From: Candidatus Taenariivivens baikalensis
Lineage (GTDB): Bacteria > Omnitrophota > Omnitrophia > Omnitrophales > Aquincolibacteriaceae
DNA length: 40,651 nt
Direction: 5' to 3'
Assembly: GCA_009691445.1 (NCBI GenBank)
Contig: SICL01000016.1
Span: 1-40,651 of the forward strand
Shown here: one piece after another, positions 1 through 8,515 of the stretch
How the letters are laid out: each line of letters begins with the position of its first letter
Numbering within the stretch: position 1 is the stretch's first letter
Program-made: the position numbers and the translations under genes
The notes under the pieces: generated by a model
Database searches by the model: none
Seen by the model: the letters and a program-made list of their open reading frames with translations, nothing else
What the model was told of the DNA's origin: nothing

Positions 1-1939
<1,939 letters not shown>

Positions 1940-1943
<4 letters not shown>

Positions 1944-2212
1944 TGCGCGATTCCAAACACCTTATAATTTCCAGTTACTTCCGACCAGACAACCTGTTTC
2001 TCAAGAATATGCCGCTGCATCGGCGATTCTATCACCGCCTGAAGAAAATCATTCAGGACGATTTCGTCGCCTTCCCCCACAAGCTCCACTTGTTCGCTTG
2101 GAAGATTCTTCACGTAGCCTGTGACTTCAAAATGCCGGGCAATGCGATCAACCGTATAACGGAAGCCGACGCCCTGGACATGGCCAGAGAAGATCACCTG
2201 AAGTCGCTTCAT
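1940..2212 (-). CDS. acyP: acylphosphatase
   Basis: A small cytoplasmic enzyme (90 aa) that hydrolyses acyl phosphates. The family signature is clear: GHVQGVGFRYTVDRIA carries the phosphate-binding loop and catalytic arginine, and GYVKNL carries the catalytic asparagine that orients water. The length matches the family (about 90-100 aa). I place the start at the ATG at 2212, which gives MKRLQVIFSG. An in-frame TTG two codons upstream (2218) is possible, but neither has a strong Shine-Dalgarno. The gene is between ligA and the SpoU-type methyltransferase. A repeat array follows its stop codon and an AT-rich repeat lies upstream, so it is probably co-transcribed with the methyltransferase. Confidence 0.93.
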
Positions 2213-2224
2213 AAGCAATAAGAA

Positions 2225-2385
2225 TAAATTCGAAACAAATTCAAATGTTCAAAAATCAAATTTTCGAAACAAGCCATTTGAATCATTTGGATTTTGAATT
2301 TTGGATATTGTTTCGGATTTCTCCGCCACAATTCGTCGGACGGATCCGTCCTCCGGCGGAGATATTCGAGTTTCGAATTTTGCTT
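2225..2385. repeat. AT-rich inverted repeat with nested GGACGGATCCGTCC element
   Basis: The stretch is made of alternating words such as TTCGAAAC, TTCAAATG, CATTTGAATC and GTTTCGGATTT that can fold back on each other. It closely resembles the element at 5750-5879. Inside it, 2322-2360 is a GC-rich palindrome (TCCGCC ... GGACGGATCCGTCC ... GGCGGA) found four more times in the window. The composite overlaps the 3' end of the SpoU-type gene and encodes the last 30 or so residues of that protein. Confidence 0.75.
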
Positions 2386-2900
2386 ATCATTATGTTTCTA
2401 TAGTGATAAGCTGCGACTCCAAAGGCTACGGAAACATTCAACGAATTCTTGATTTCTCCGTTCATTTCGATTTCAATCGCGGCGTCGCAAAGCGGAAGCA
2501 GATCCTCGCCCACACCCTGGATTTCATTGCCAAGCACAAGGCAAACCGGCGTCTCGGGTTGAAAATCCTGATACGGAACGCTTTGATGCGCCTGCTCTAG
2601 CATTACGATCTGATAACCTTGCTCTTTAAGACGACGGATGCAATCTCCCGCGCTCTGGACATATTCCCACGGAACCGCATTTTCCGCTCCGAGCGCGGTC
2701 TTTGAAATTCCGCCGGCCGGCGGAAATCCGGTGATACCGCAGAGCCAAAGCTTTTCAATTCCCACTCCGTCCGCCGTGCGGAAAATGGAACCAACATTAT
2801 AGAGGCTGCGGATATTATTCAGAAGCACACAAAACGGCAGGCGTTCTTTCGATAAGATTCTCTGGCGGGCCAGCAATTCCGGATGAGTCAGTTTTTGCAT
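2283..2900 (-). CDS. SpoU/TrmH-family RNA 2'-O-methyltransferase
   Basis: Predicted SAM-dependent ribose methyltransferase acting on tRNA or rRNA, with the deep trefoil-knot (SPOUT) fold. All three family motifs are visible: NIRSLYNVGSIFRTADGVG (conserved Asn and Arg), LVLGNEIQGV and NSLNVSVAFGVAAY. The core ends at about residue 170. The remaining tail (SKIRNSNISAGGRIRPTNC and on) is encoded by the repeat at 2225-2385 and is unlikely to be part of the fold. The ATG at 2900 is supported by a well-formed promoter just upstream that would give a transcript starting at or next to the ATG. The exact RNA target cannot be told from sequence. Confidence 0.9.
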   Translation of the reverse strand: MQKLTHPELLARQRILSKERLPFCVLLNNIRSLYNVGSIFRTADGVGIEKLWLCGITGFPPAGGISKTALGAENAVPWEYVQSAGDCIRRLKEQGYQIVMLEQAHQSVPYQDFQPETPVCLVLGNEIQGVGEDLLPLCDAAIEIEMNGEIKNSLNVSVAFGVAAYHYRNIMISKIRNSNISAGGRIRPTNCGGEIRNNIQNSKSK

Positions 2901-2905
2901 GCGGC

Positions 2906-2934
2906 ATTATAAAACCCGTAATCACGTTCACCAA
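2906..2934 (-). promoter_or_regulatory. sigma70-type promoter for the SpoU methyltransferase, possibly leaderless
   Basis: Read on the minus strand: TTGGTG (2934-2929), a 17-base spacer, then a perfect TATAAT (2911-2906). Only five bases separate the -10 box from the ATG, so transcription would start at about the first base of the start codon. No Shine-Dalgarno is seen. Confidence 0.6.
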
Positions 2935-3042
2935 GGAATAATGAGGAAAAACAGGGAATAAAAAGGAAGAACAAGGTCAAAATCATTTCATACCTTCCTA
3001 TTCTTCCCTATGCCTCCCTCTTCTTCCTCATTCTTCCCTAGA
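2933..3042. repeat. purine/pyrimidine heptamer-like inverted array
   Basis: The left arm is purine-rich on the plus strand (GGAATAATGAGGAAAAACAG, GGGAATA, AAAAGGAAG). The right arm is the matching pyrimidine-rich strand (CTTCCTATTCTTCCC, CTCCCTCTTCTTCC). They can form an imperfect hairpin of about 100 bases. The right arm is inside the next gene and encodes its low-complexity C-terminus (KNEEEEGGIGKNRK). Confidence 0.65.
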
Positions 3043-3446
3043 AGCTGAAGTTCTTCAAGGAAAACGTCGCGCATGGGTTTGGTGGTGCCGTCGGGATATT
3101 TGAAATAGATGATCTCGCCTTTTTTGCTGCGGTAGCAGTATTTCTGAACCCAGCTTTCCGCTTTCATGTCCGGTTTAAAATGGAGGCGAAGAAATCGGCG
3201 GGCAAAACTCGTCATTTCGCTGGGTTTGCGGTAATAACCGTCCACAATAACTTCCAGATCAGCGGTCCGGTATTGATCAATGACTTTGGACATTTTAGAA
3301 AATTCAGGATTCGATTCGGAAACTTTTTCAGGCAGTTCCAAAAGAGGAAGTATTCTTGATGGATAGAGGGAAAAATATCCCCCCGCCGTCAGAATCATAA
3401 ACATCACAGCAACAAGATAACTTTTCCATTTTGGTTTCTTGCTCAA
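2988..3446 (-). CDS. hypothetical membrane-anchored protein
   Basis: I do not recognise this 152-residue protein. After a short basic start (MSKKPKWKS) there is one hydrophobic segment at about residues 9-28, so it is probably anchored in the inner membrane with the rest outside the cytoplasm, or it is secreted. The middle has the patterned stretch TADLEVIVDGYYRKPSEMTSFARRFL and an aromatic-rich YCYRSKKGEIIYFKYPDGT. The last 17 residues come from the purine repeat array and are probably not functional. The start is a TTG whose last two bases begin the TGA stop of the upstream ORF (TTGA overlap), which suggests translational coupling to that ORF. Confidence 0.6.
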   Translation of the reverse strand: MSKKPKWKSYLVAVMFMILTAGGYFSLYPSRILPLLELPEKVSESNPEFSKMSKVIDQYRTADLEVIVDGYYRKPSEMTSFARRFLRLHFKPDMKAESWVQKYCYRSKKGEIIYFKYPDGTTKPMRDVFLEELQLLGKNEEEEGGIGKNRKV

Positions 3447-4006
3447 GCCGCCTGCCTCACACGCACTTCCGCGCGGTAATTTGCGATAAATGACTGGACT
3501 TGTTTCATCGAGGTTATGATTTTCCCCTCTTTGAATCCATAAAGGTTTTCGGCTCCTTGTCCCAATTGGTTGAGCAGCGCGAAAACCTCGGGATCCAGTT
3601 TTCCCGCCTGAAGATCCGATGCTTTCATGTTTTGGGCCGCCAAAATCGCAAGCGCGTAATTCAAGATGACCGCAGCCTGCCCGGTAAACCAGTTGCTGGC
3701 GTCGCTCACTTCCTGATAATCAAAATCGCTCGTTATAATCGGAAGGATCCAAGCGCTCGTTTTCGAATTAAAAATATTATTCTGAATACTTATCGCAGGA
3801 AGTACGGATTCCATATCCTCAAGTCCCACCTGAAGTCGGACAGCTAAAATTTCTCCCCACGGCACAGAAACAGCGGGAGTCATGGTAGAGGGTTTGAGGA
3901 TATTCAGGATGTTGGGTGGATTGAGCGGACTTGTTTCTTTGAGTTTGAGAAGACCATCAATGAACTTTTCAACCTGATAAAGCAGGGGGCTTAGAGCATA
4001 GGGCAT
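3443..4006 (-). CDS. hypothetical protein, probable C-terminal remnant of the broken gene upstream
   Basis: The family is not recognised. The 187-aa frame opens inside a repeat (3992-4042) that encodes the first residues (MPYALSPL). Helical, moderately conserved-looking sequence begins only at LLYQVEKFIDGLLKL. The region between this ORF and the N-terminal fragment at 4182-4586 contains another open stretch in a third frame (LLKHWRDQIIRDLAAKNKL, ending HEYTRFIDEIS). The simplest reading is that one larger secreted protein was broken by two repeat insertions and deletions. It may still be translated as a separate polypeptide, since the following gene is coupled to its stop codon. Confidence 0.45.
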   Translation of the reverse strand: MPYALSPLLYQVEKFIDGLLKLKETSPLNPPNILNILKPSTMTPAVSVPWGEILAVRLQVGLEDMESVLPAISIQNNIFNSKTSAWILPIITSDFDYQEVSDASNWFTGQAAVILNYALAILAAQNMKASDLQAGKLDPEVFALLNQLGQGAENLYGFKEGKIITSMKQVQSFIANYRAEVRVRQAA

Positions 4007-4042
4007 AGAGGCTTCAGACCCTCTGCGCTCTGCTCTATGCTA
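3992..4042. repeat. short inverted repeat (TAGAGCATAGGG family)
   Basis: The arm TAGAGCATAGGGCATAGAGG and the arm CCTCTGCGCTCTGCTCTA pair imperfectly around a short loop. Units of about 7-8 bases (TAGAGCA, TAGGGCA, TAGAGGC) recur within each arm. It sits exactly where the reading frame of the decayed gene changes. Confidence 0.6.
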
Positions 4043-4138
4043 ATTTCATCAATGAATCTCGTATATTCGTGAGCATGCGTGAGTTTGTTCTTTGCAGCTA
4101 AGTCGCGGATGATTTGGTCGCGCCAGTGCTTGAGAAGC

Positions 4139-4205
4139 AGGGGATGGGTGATAGGTGTTGGGGATTGGTTTTTACTGACCCCTAACCCCTGATCCCTATC
4201 CCCTG
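4139..4205. repeat. short inverted repeat (GGGGTTAGGGG family)
   Basis: The arm GGGGATGGGTGATAGG continues to TGTTGGGG and pairs imperfectly with CCCCTAACCCCTGATCCC plus TATCCCC across a short AT loop. It supplies the last residues (QGIGIRG) and the stop codon of the N-terminal fragment at 4182-4586, so it marks the second breakpoint of the decayed gene. Confidence 0.6.
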
Positions 4206-4586
4206 ATCCGGAAAACTGCTGAACATTTGCGTGTCGAGATTCGAAGCCATACCCTCAAGCTTCACCAACGTTATTCCATACTGCCGGCTCAGCCAGGGAA
4301 TTAGCTGGGCAATATTTTTCTGAGCTTCCGCAGATACGTGAGCGCCCCGAATCAAAATCACCGTACCGGGATAGTTCCCCTGAAAAACCCCTTGGATTCC
4401 TCCATAGGTTTTGGGGATTTTGATTTTGGTTATATCGGAAGGCAATAATTTCAAGAAAGTATTTTGCTTTTCGATAAGAGAAATCGCATGAGCAGAAGCA
4501 GGGGCTGTTCCTGCGCTTGTCAGAGTAAAACAAATCCCGACAAAGACTGCGATGAAACGTTTTTTTAGATTAAATTTTCGCGTCAT
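4182..4586 (-). pseudogene. N-terminal fragment of a secreted TraB/ChaN-like protein
   Basis: The 134-residue frame begins with a good signal peptide (basic MTRKFNLKKRF, hydrophobic core, APASAHA cleavage region). It is followed by VILIRGAHVSAEAQKNIAQL and YGITLVKLEG. This pattern resembles proteins in which an Asp/Gly-Ala-His stretch and a later LEG motif mark a TraB/PrgY or ChaN-like fold. The frame then runs into the GGGGTTAGGGG repeat and stops. Relatives are several hundred residues long, so this is a truncated copy. The likely remains of the rest are in other frames at about 4040-4140 and 3443-3990. Family assignment is from motif resemblance only. Confidence 0.5.
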
Positions 4587-4763
4587 TATTATAGTGCCTG
4601 CTCAGTCCCATTAATCTCGTTTTATAAAAGCTTCGAAAAAGACACCTGAAAGCTGCGCACTATACAATTTTTTTCTTTTCTGATAGGGCATAAAAGATCA
4701 ATCGATAGCATATGAAGTCAGGGTTAATCCTGAAAATGACCGGGGATTTTCGAAAGAAGGAAA

Positions 4764-5576
4764 CTAACTATTGTAGGTTCTTTGAGCGAGTTCAAGCACC
4801 GTTAAAAGGCAGGTTTCGCTAAAAGCTTGGGAAAAGGAAGTTCCAGTTTTCATCTGGTAAAACACGTTTTTCATCTTTTCCCATCCGCATGTTTCAAGCA
4901 GATATTTTGCCAGAAGGTAGGATTGAGCATAATAATCCTGTCCGTCTTCGGTATACTGAGTCGTGAGGTTTCGTGCAAAAAAATGCTCACCCAGCCTATC
5001 TTGTTTTCCCTCATCGAGCATCCGCTGGTAAAAGGCCTTGCCCTCGCCATAGCCTCCGCGGCGTCCTTCAACTTCCTCATAGACGGCTAATCCCTCATTA
5101 AGCCAGCGCGGAATTTTATTTCCCGTAGCCTGCGCCAAAACCAAATGAGTGAATTCATGGCGGAATATTCTTTTGAAATAATCCAGCTGTTCCGGCTCGT
5201 TTTGGTCCTGAGGCCAAGCCATACGAATCGTTTTATTTTGATAGAACCCGGAACTTGAAAAATCCGGACCTATCTTCTCGTAATCGGAGGTGTGAAGCAG
5301 CAGGAGCTGCATGGGTCCTTGCGGATCATAGGTGAAATCACGACTGATCGAAGAGACTGTGCTTTGAATCCGGACGCGAATTCCGGACTGCTGGGAAGAT
5401 GGGATGCCATCTTCGGCAAGCACACTAAAGGGAGAGGCCTCAAATTGATTGAGAGATTCTTTAAGGGCCGCTTCCTGGACACGACGTTGATAGGTTTTTC
5501 GGTCCACACGCGTGGCAAAAACAGGATGGGTACTGATCAAAAGAAGACAAACACAAAGAGCACTTAATCTTTTCAT
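4764..5576 (-). CDS. secreted zinc metallopeptidase, peptidase MA-like
   Basis: Predicted gluzincin protease of 270 aa. A signal peptide covers about residues 1-22 (MKRLSALCVCLLLIS, ending VFA). The zinc site is the HEFTH motif at residues 140-144, followed by NEGLAVYEE with the third zinc ligand glutamate near residue 161, as in peptidase MA-like proteins. The spacing LVLAQATGNKIPRWLNEGLA is characteristic. After that the sequence is helical and ends with LAQRTYNS. Substrates are unknown; relatives are usually found in the periplasm or on the cell surface. The ATG at 5576 has no clear Shine-Dalgarno. The tRNA-Pro gene lies immediately upstream on the same strand. Confidence 0.8.
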   Translation of the reverse strand: MKRLSALCVCLLLISTHPVFATRVDRKTYQRRVQEAALKESLNQFEASPFSVLAEDGIPSSQQSGIRVRIQSTVSSISRDFTYDPQGPMQLLLLHTSDYEKIGPDFSSSGFYQNKTIRMAWPQDQNEPEQLDYFKRIFRHEFTHLVLAQATGNKIPRWLNEGLAVYEEVEGRRGGYGEGKAFYQRMLDEGKQDRLGEHFFARNLTTQYTEDGQDYYAQSYLLAKYLLETCGWEKMKNVFYQMKTGTSFSQAFSETCLLTVLELAQRTYNS

Positions 5577-5615
5577 TGATGAGGAGTTTTTGATTCTTGA
5601 TTCTCTATGAAAGAA

Positions 5616-5689
5616 TCGGGGCGGCAGGATTTGAACCTGCGGCCTCCACGTCCCGAACGTGGCGCGATACCAGGCTACGCTACGCCCCG
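5616..5689 (-). tRNA. tRNA-Pro, anticodon CGG
   Basis: Read on the minus strand, the acceptor stem CGGGGCG pairs with CGCCCCG followed by discriminator A. The D-loop AGCCTGGTA, the anticodon arm CCACG-TTCGGGA-CGTGG (anticodon CGG, reading CCG) and the T-arm GCAGGTTCAAATCCTGC are all canonical for tRNA-Pro. Length is 74 nt. The 3' CCA is not encoded. Confidence 0.97.
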
Positions 5690-5749
5690 AATTAGAATGC
5701 TCTAGAAGGGCGTGATTATATCGAAGAATAGGTTAAATAGACAAGGCAT

Positions 5750-5879
5750 AAATCCGAATATCGAATACCGAAATCCGAAACAATTTCAAATAACAAAAAC
5801 TCCAATTTCCAAACGTATCCGTTTTGATCATTCAGTATTTGAATTTCAATATTGTTTCGGATTCCGATATTCGGATTTA
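5750..5879. repeat. large AT-rich inverted repeat
   Basis: The left arm (ATCCGAATATCGAATACCG, then AAATCCGAAACAATTT) and the right arm (AATATTGTTTCGGATT, then CCGATATTCGGATTT) are near-perfect reverse complements over about 35 bases. The partly paired loop is about 60 bases. It lies between gshA (3' side) and tRNA-Pro. The same words occur at 2225-2385. No ORF of its own is visible. Confidence 0.8.
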
Positions 5880-5892
5880 GAATTTTCCCAAA

Positions 5893-7257
5893 CTAGATGC
5901 TAAGAAAATCCATAAGACGAAGCTTGTCTTTTCCCAAATCTGTCTGCCACTCATGAAGAAGAATCTCTGCGGGTGATTTTTGAGAACTGGCCAACCGCTG
6001 TTCGATCGGAAGAAGAAAGACGGACTCATCTTCTTCTTTTGTCCTGGATTGACGTTGCAAACCCTCACGGGCAATGGAAACCAGCTCTGCCGCCAGAAAA
6101 TTAATCGGTTTTCCCTGCACAACCGCTTGAAGCCCCTTCAACGGAATTTCATGATGAAGCACCAGGCGCTCTTCATCAGAAAAATTTCGGACACGCTTCC
6201 AGGCTTCAGCGCGGGCTTTTTGATCGTACAAAATTCCCTTCCAGAACGCGGCGAGGGAAGAAATGAACTGCGGACGCTGGGCATCCATGCCACGGATTTC
6301 CATATACTGTTTGAAACGAACTTCCGGAAACATGGTGCTTAGATGAAGTTCAAAATCACTCAGAGTGGCGGAAAGCCCTTGATAACCGTCCTGAATAAAC
6401 CGGCGAAACGGGAGACCGTTCATGGGAATCCATTTTGATTCTCGGACCGCAAAGATCATGGGAACATCCAGGACATAATCCAGATAATCCTGAAAGGTTG
6501 CTCCTTCGTGCGTAAAACGTACCAGCAGACCGGAGCGTTCCGGAGCTGTCTGGTTCCATATATGAAGCCGTTCCGAGGCAAAGCCATTCGGCTTCCCTTC
6601 AGAAAAAGAACCGTGCGCAAAAACAGCACTCACGATCGACGTGATTCCGAAAGCCACGCGCATGGCTTCCATGGCATCTTCTTCGCTTGTGTAATCAAAA
6701 TTGATTTGATTCGTGGCCGTCCGTTTCATCATATGATGAGAAAGTTTTCCGCGCGTGCTCAGAAATTCGGCAAGAATACGGTAGCGGGTCTTAGGGATCC
6801 AGGTGATTTCATCAAGACGGCTGAAGGGATGGATTCCTACGGAAAGCCAGCGCACTTCCTGGCACTCACATCGAAAGGTTCGAAGCTGATCAAAAAATTT
6901 TTGAAGCTGGCGCTCAACTTCAAAAATAGTTTGGACCGGAGGCGCACTCAATTCCAGTTGACCTCCGGGCTCAAAACCGACGACCGTTCCGTCAGGTGCC
7001 TGAACCCCAATCAGAGCATTCTGATCTTTCAGTAGTGTGTAAGAAAAACGCTTGGCAAAACGGCCCAAAATAGCTTCAAGCCCGCAGGATCCCTGAAAAA
7101 TGAGGGATTTACCCGTCAAAGCATCCACGCCCAGAAACTCCGCTTCAAGCCCGATCTTTCTCGCTTCTGGTTTTTTGGAAAAACGCTGAAAGTAGCCTTC
7201 CAGATCCCGGGACGATTTAATCAAAGTTAAATTAGGCTGACCGGTCAATGTACTCAA
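5893..7257 (-). CDS. gshA: glutamate-cysteine ligase (plant/proteobacterial class)
   Basis: Catalyses the first step of glutathione synthesis, ATP-dependent joining of glutamate and cysteine. The 454-aa protein has the features of the plant/alphaproteobacterial GCS2 class: GLEAEFLGVD near the N-terminus, FEPGGQLELSAPP, MMKRTATNQINFDYTSE and MEIRGMDAQRP. The TTG at 7257 is chosen because GGAGGG lies eight bases upstream. A run of nine Ts spans the spacer and the first two bases of the start codon. It is divergent from gshB across a 211-base region with two strong hairpins, so both glutathione genes may share control there. Repeat 5750-5879 and tRNA-Pro follow downstream. Confidence 0.93.
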   Translation of the reverse strand: MSTLTGQPNLTLIKSSRDLEGYFQRFSKKPEARKIGLEAEFLGVDALTGKSLIFQGSCGLEAILGRFAKRFSYTLLKDQNALIGVQAPDGTVVGFEPGGQLELSAPPVQTIFEVERQLQKFFDQLRTFRCECQEVRWLSVGIHPFSRLDEITWIPKTRYRILAEFLSTRGKLSHHMMKRTATNQINFDYTSEEDAMEAMRVAFGITSIVSAVFAHGSFSEGKPNGFASERLHIWNQTAPERSGLLVRFTHEGATFQDYLDYVLDVPMIFAVRESKWIPMNGLPFRRFIQDGYQGLSATLSDFELHLSTMFPEVRFKQYMEIRGMDAQRPQFISSLAAFWKGILYDQKARAEAWKRVRNFSDEERLVLHHEIPLKGLQAVVQGKPINFLAAELVSIAREGLQRQSRTKEEDESVFLLPIEQRLASSQKSPAEILLHEWQTDLGKDKLRLMDFLSI

Positions 7258-7300
7258 AAAAAAATCCCTCCTTATTATTTTTCAACGCTAGAATAGCATA

Positions 7301-7444
7301 AGGGACGGTTCTCTCTAATCAATTTATTATCAATGACTTATATCAGAACCGTCCCCGGAACATGGTTTCTTCCAAAAAGCAAGATCATGGGGACCGTTCC
7401 TTCGTAACTTGTTATATTGTCTACAGTCATGGAGAACGGTCCCT
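7301..7444. promoter_or_regulatory. divergent gshA/gshB control region with two hairpins
   Basis: Two perfect inverted repeats lie side by side. GGGACGGTTCT (7302-7312) pairs with AGAACCGTCCC (7345-7355), and GGGACCGTTC (7390-7399) pairs with GAACGGTCCC (7434-7443). All four arms are versions of one motif. They fill most of the space between the divergent gshA and gshB starts. They could be repressor sites, transcript structures or simply repeat-family copies; the sequence alone does not decide. Confidence 0.6.
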
Positions 7445-7468
7445 GAGAAAATTACCGGGAAATTATTA

Positions 7469-8515
7469 ATGCATATTCTCTTCATCATGGACGAACTAAA
7501 GCGGCTGAAACCGCGCTATGATTCGTCCCTTTTTCTTGTCAAAGAATGCTATCGCCGGGGTCATAGCACTTGGTTTGCCGATACTCCAGACATCTTCTCC
7601 GAAACCCAGGATGTTTTTGCCCAAGCCCGGCCAATCACCCCTTCCCGGTTTCCCCGCGAAAGCAATCCCTTGAAAAGTGGCCACGCCTACCGTCTGGGAA
7701 AAGCTTGCACCCAAAATCTGCTTGAGTTTGATCTGATCCTGATCCGCAAGGAACCTCCCTTTGATTTAAACTATGTCTATATGACTTATCTTTTAGAACG
7801 GGTAGCTCCCCGGGTTGTCATTTCTAATCACCCTCGAGGGATCCGGAACACGAATGAAAAATTAGGTTGCCTTGTTTTTTCAAAATGGATGCCTAAAACC
7901 CTAGCCACAAGCCAGATAGCTCTCATTGAAGATTTTCAAGCGGCTCTTGAAAAAGACATCGTGCTTAAACCTCTTGATCAAAAAGGCGGCATCGGAATCC
8001 AGCGCATTGCCTGGAAGAGCAAACAACTTTCTAAAATTCTTCGTCAAATGACGTGCGGGGAGACCCGAATGATTATGGCCCAAGAGTTTATTGAAACCGG
8101 AGAAAGAGCTCGGGATAAGCGAATTACTTTGCTTGGAGGCAAAGTGCTTTGGATGTTTGAGAAACGTGCCGCCAAGAAAAACTTCCTCACGAATCTTGAT
8201 CAAGGGGGTGAGGCTTTTTCTACGGCACTCACCGCTCAAGATGAAAAACTGCTGGATGATATTCGCCCTTATTTAAAATCCCAAGGACTTCATTTAGTCG
8301 GACTGGATGTGATGGGCGGTAAACTGATCGATCTCAACGTCACTTGCCCGGGAGGATTTGTTGAGGCTATCCCTTTGTACCCGAAGCAACGCCTGATAGC
8401 GCCTTGGGCTGATTCCTTGGAAGATCAGGTTTCTCAGTTCCAAAAGAGCCTAAAATCTTTGCGTTCTCGGGCACATAACCAAGATAAAGCAGAGCGGGCT
8501 CAATCACTTCTTTAA
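7469..8515 (+). CDS. gshB: glutathione synthetase (prokaryotic ATP-grasp type)
   Basis: Second enzyme of glutathione synthesis, ligating gamma-glutamylcysteine and glycine. The N-terminal MHILFIMDELKRLKPRYDSS matches the family opening. The ATP-grasp core shows KPLDQKGGIGIQRI, MAQEFIETGERARDKRI and LVGLDVMGGKLIDLNVTCPGG, the last being the metal and substrate-binding end of the fold. At 348 aa it is longer than E. coli GshB (316 aa), with an extra C-terminal tail. I start at the ATG at 7469; the open frame extends upstream to 7409, but those residues lie in the hairpin region. It is the only confident plus-strand protein gene here. Its last 149 bases overlap ftsI on the other strand. Confidence 0.92.
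   Translation: MHILFIMDELKRLKPRYDSSLFLVKECYRRGHSTWFADTPDIFSETQDVFAQARPITPSRFPRESNPLKSGHAYRLGKACTQNLLEFDLILIRKEPPFDLNYVYMTYLLERVAPRVVISNHPRGIRNTNEKLGCLVFSKWMPKTLATSQIALIEDFQAALEKDIVLKPLDQKGGIGIQRIAWKSKQLSKILRQMTCGETRMIMAQEFIETGERARDKRITLLGGKVLWMFEKRAAKKNFLTNLDQGGEAFSTALTAQDEKLLDDIRPYLKSQGLHLVGLDVMGGKLIDLNVTCPGGFVEAIPLYPKQRLIAPWADSLEDQVSQFQKSLKSLRSRAHNQDKAERAQSLL

Noticed and set aside
4587..4620. TATAAT directly before the ATG of the decayed TraB/ChaN-like gene as a leaderless promoter
   Set aside because: The -10 box is only one base from the start codon, so transcription would begin inside the gene; no matching -35 was seen.
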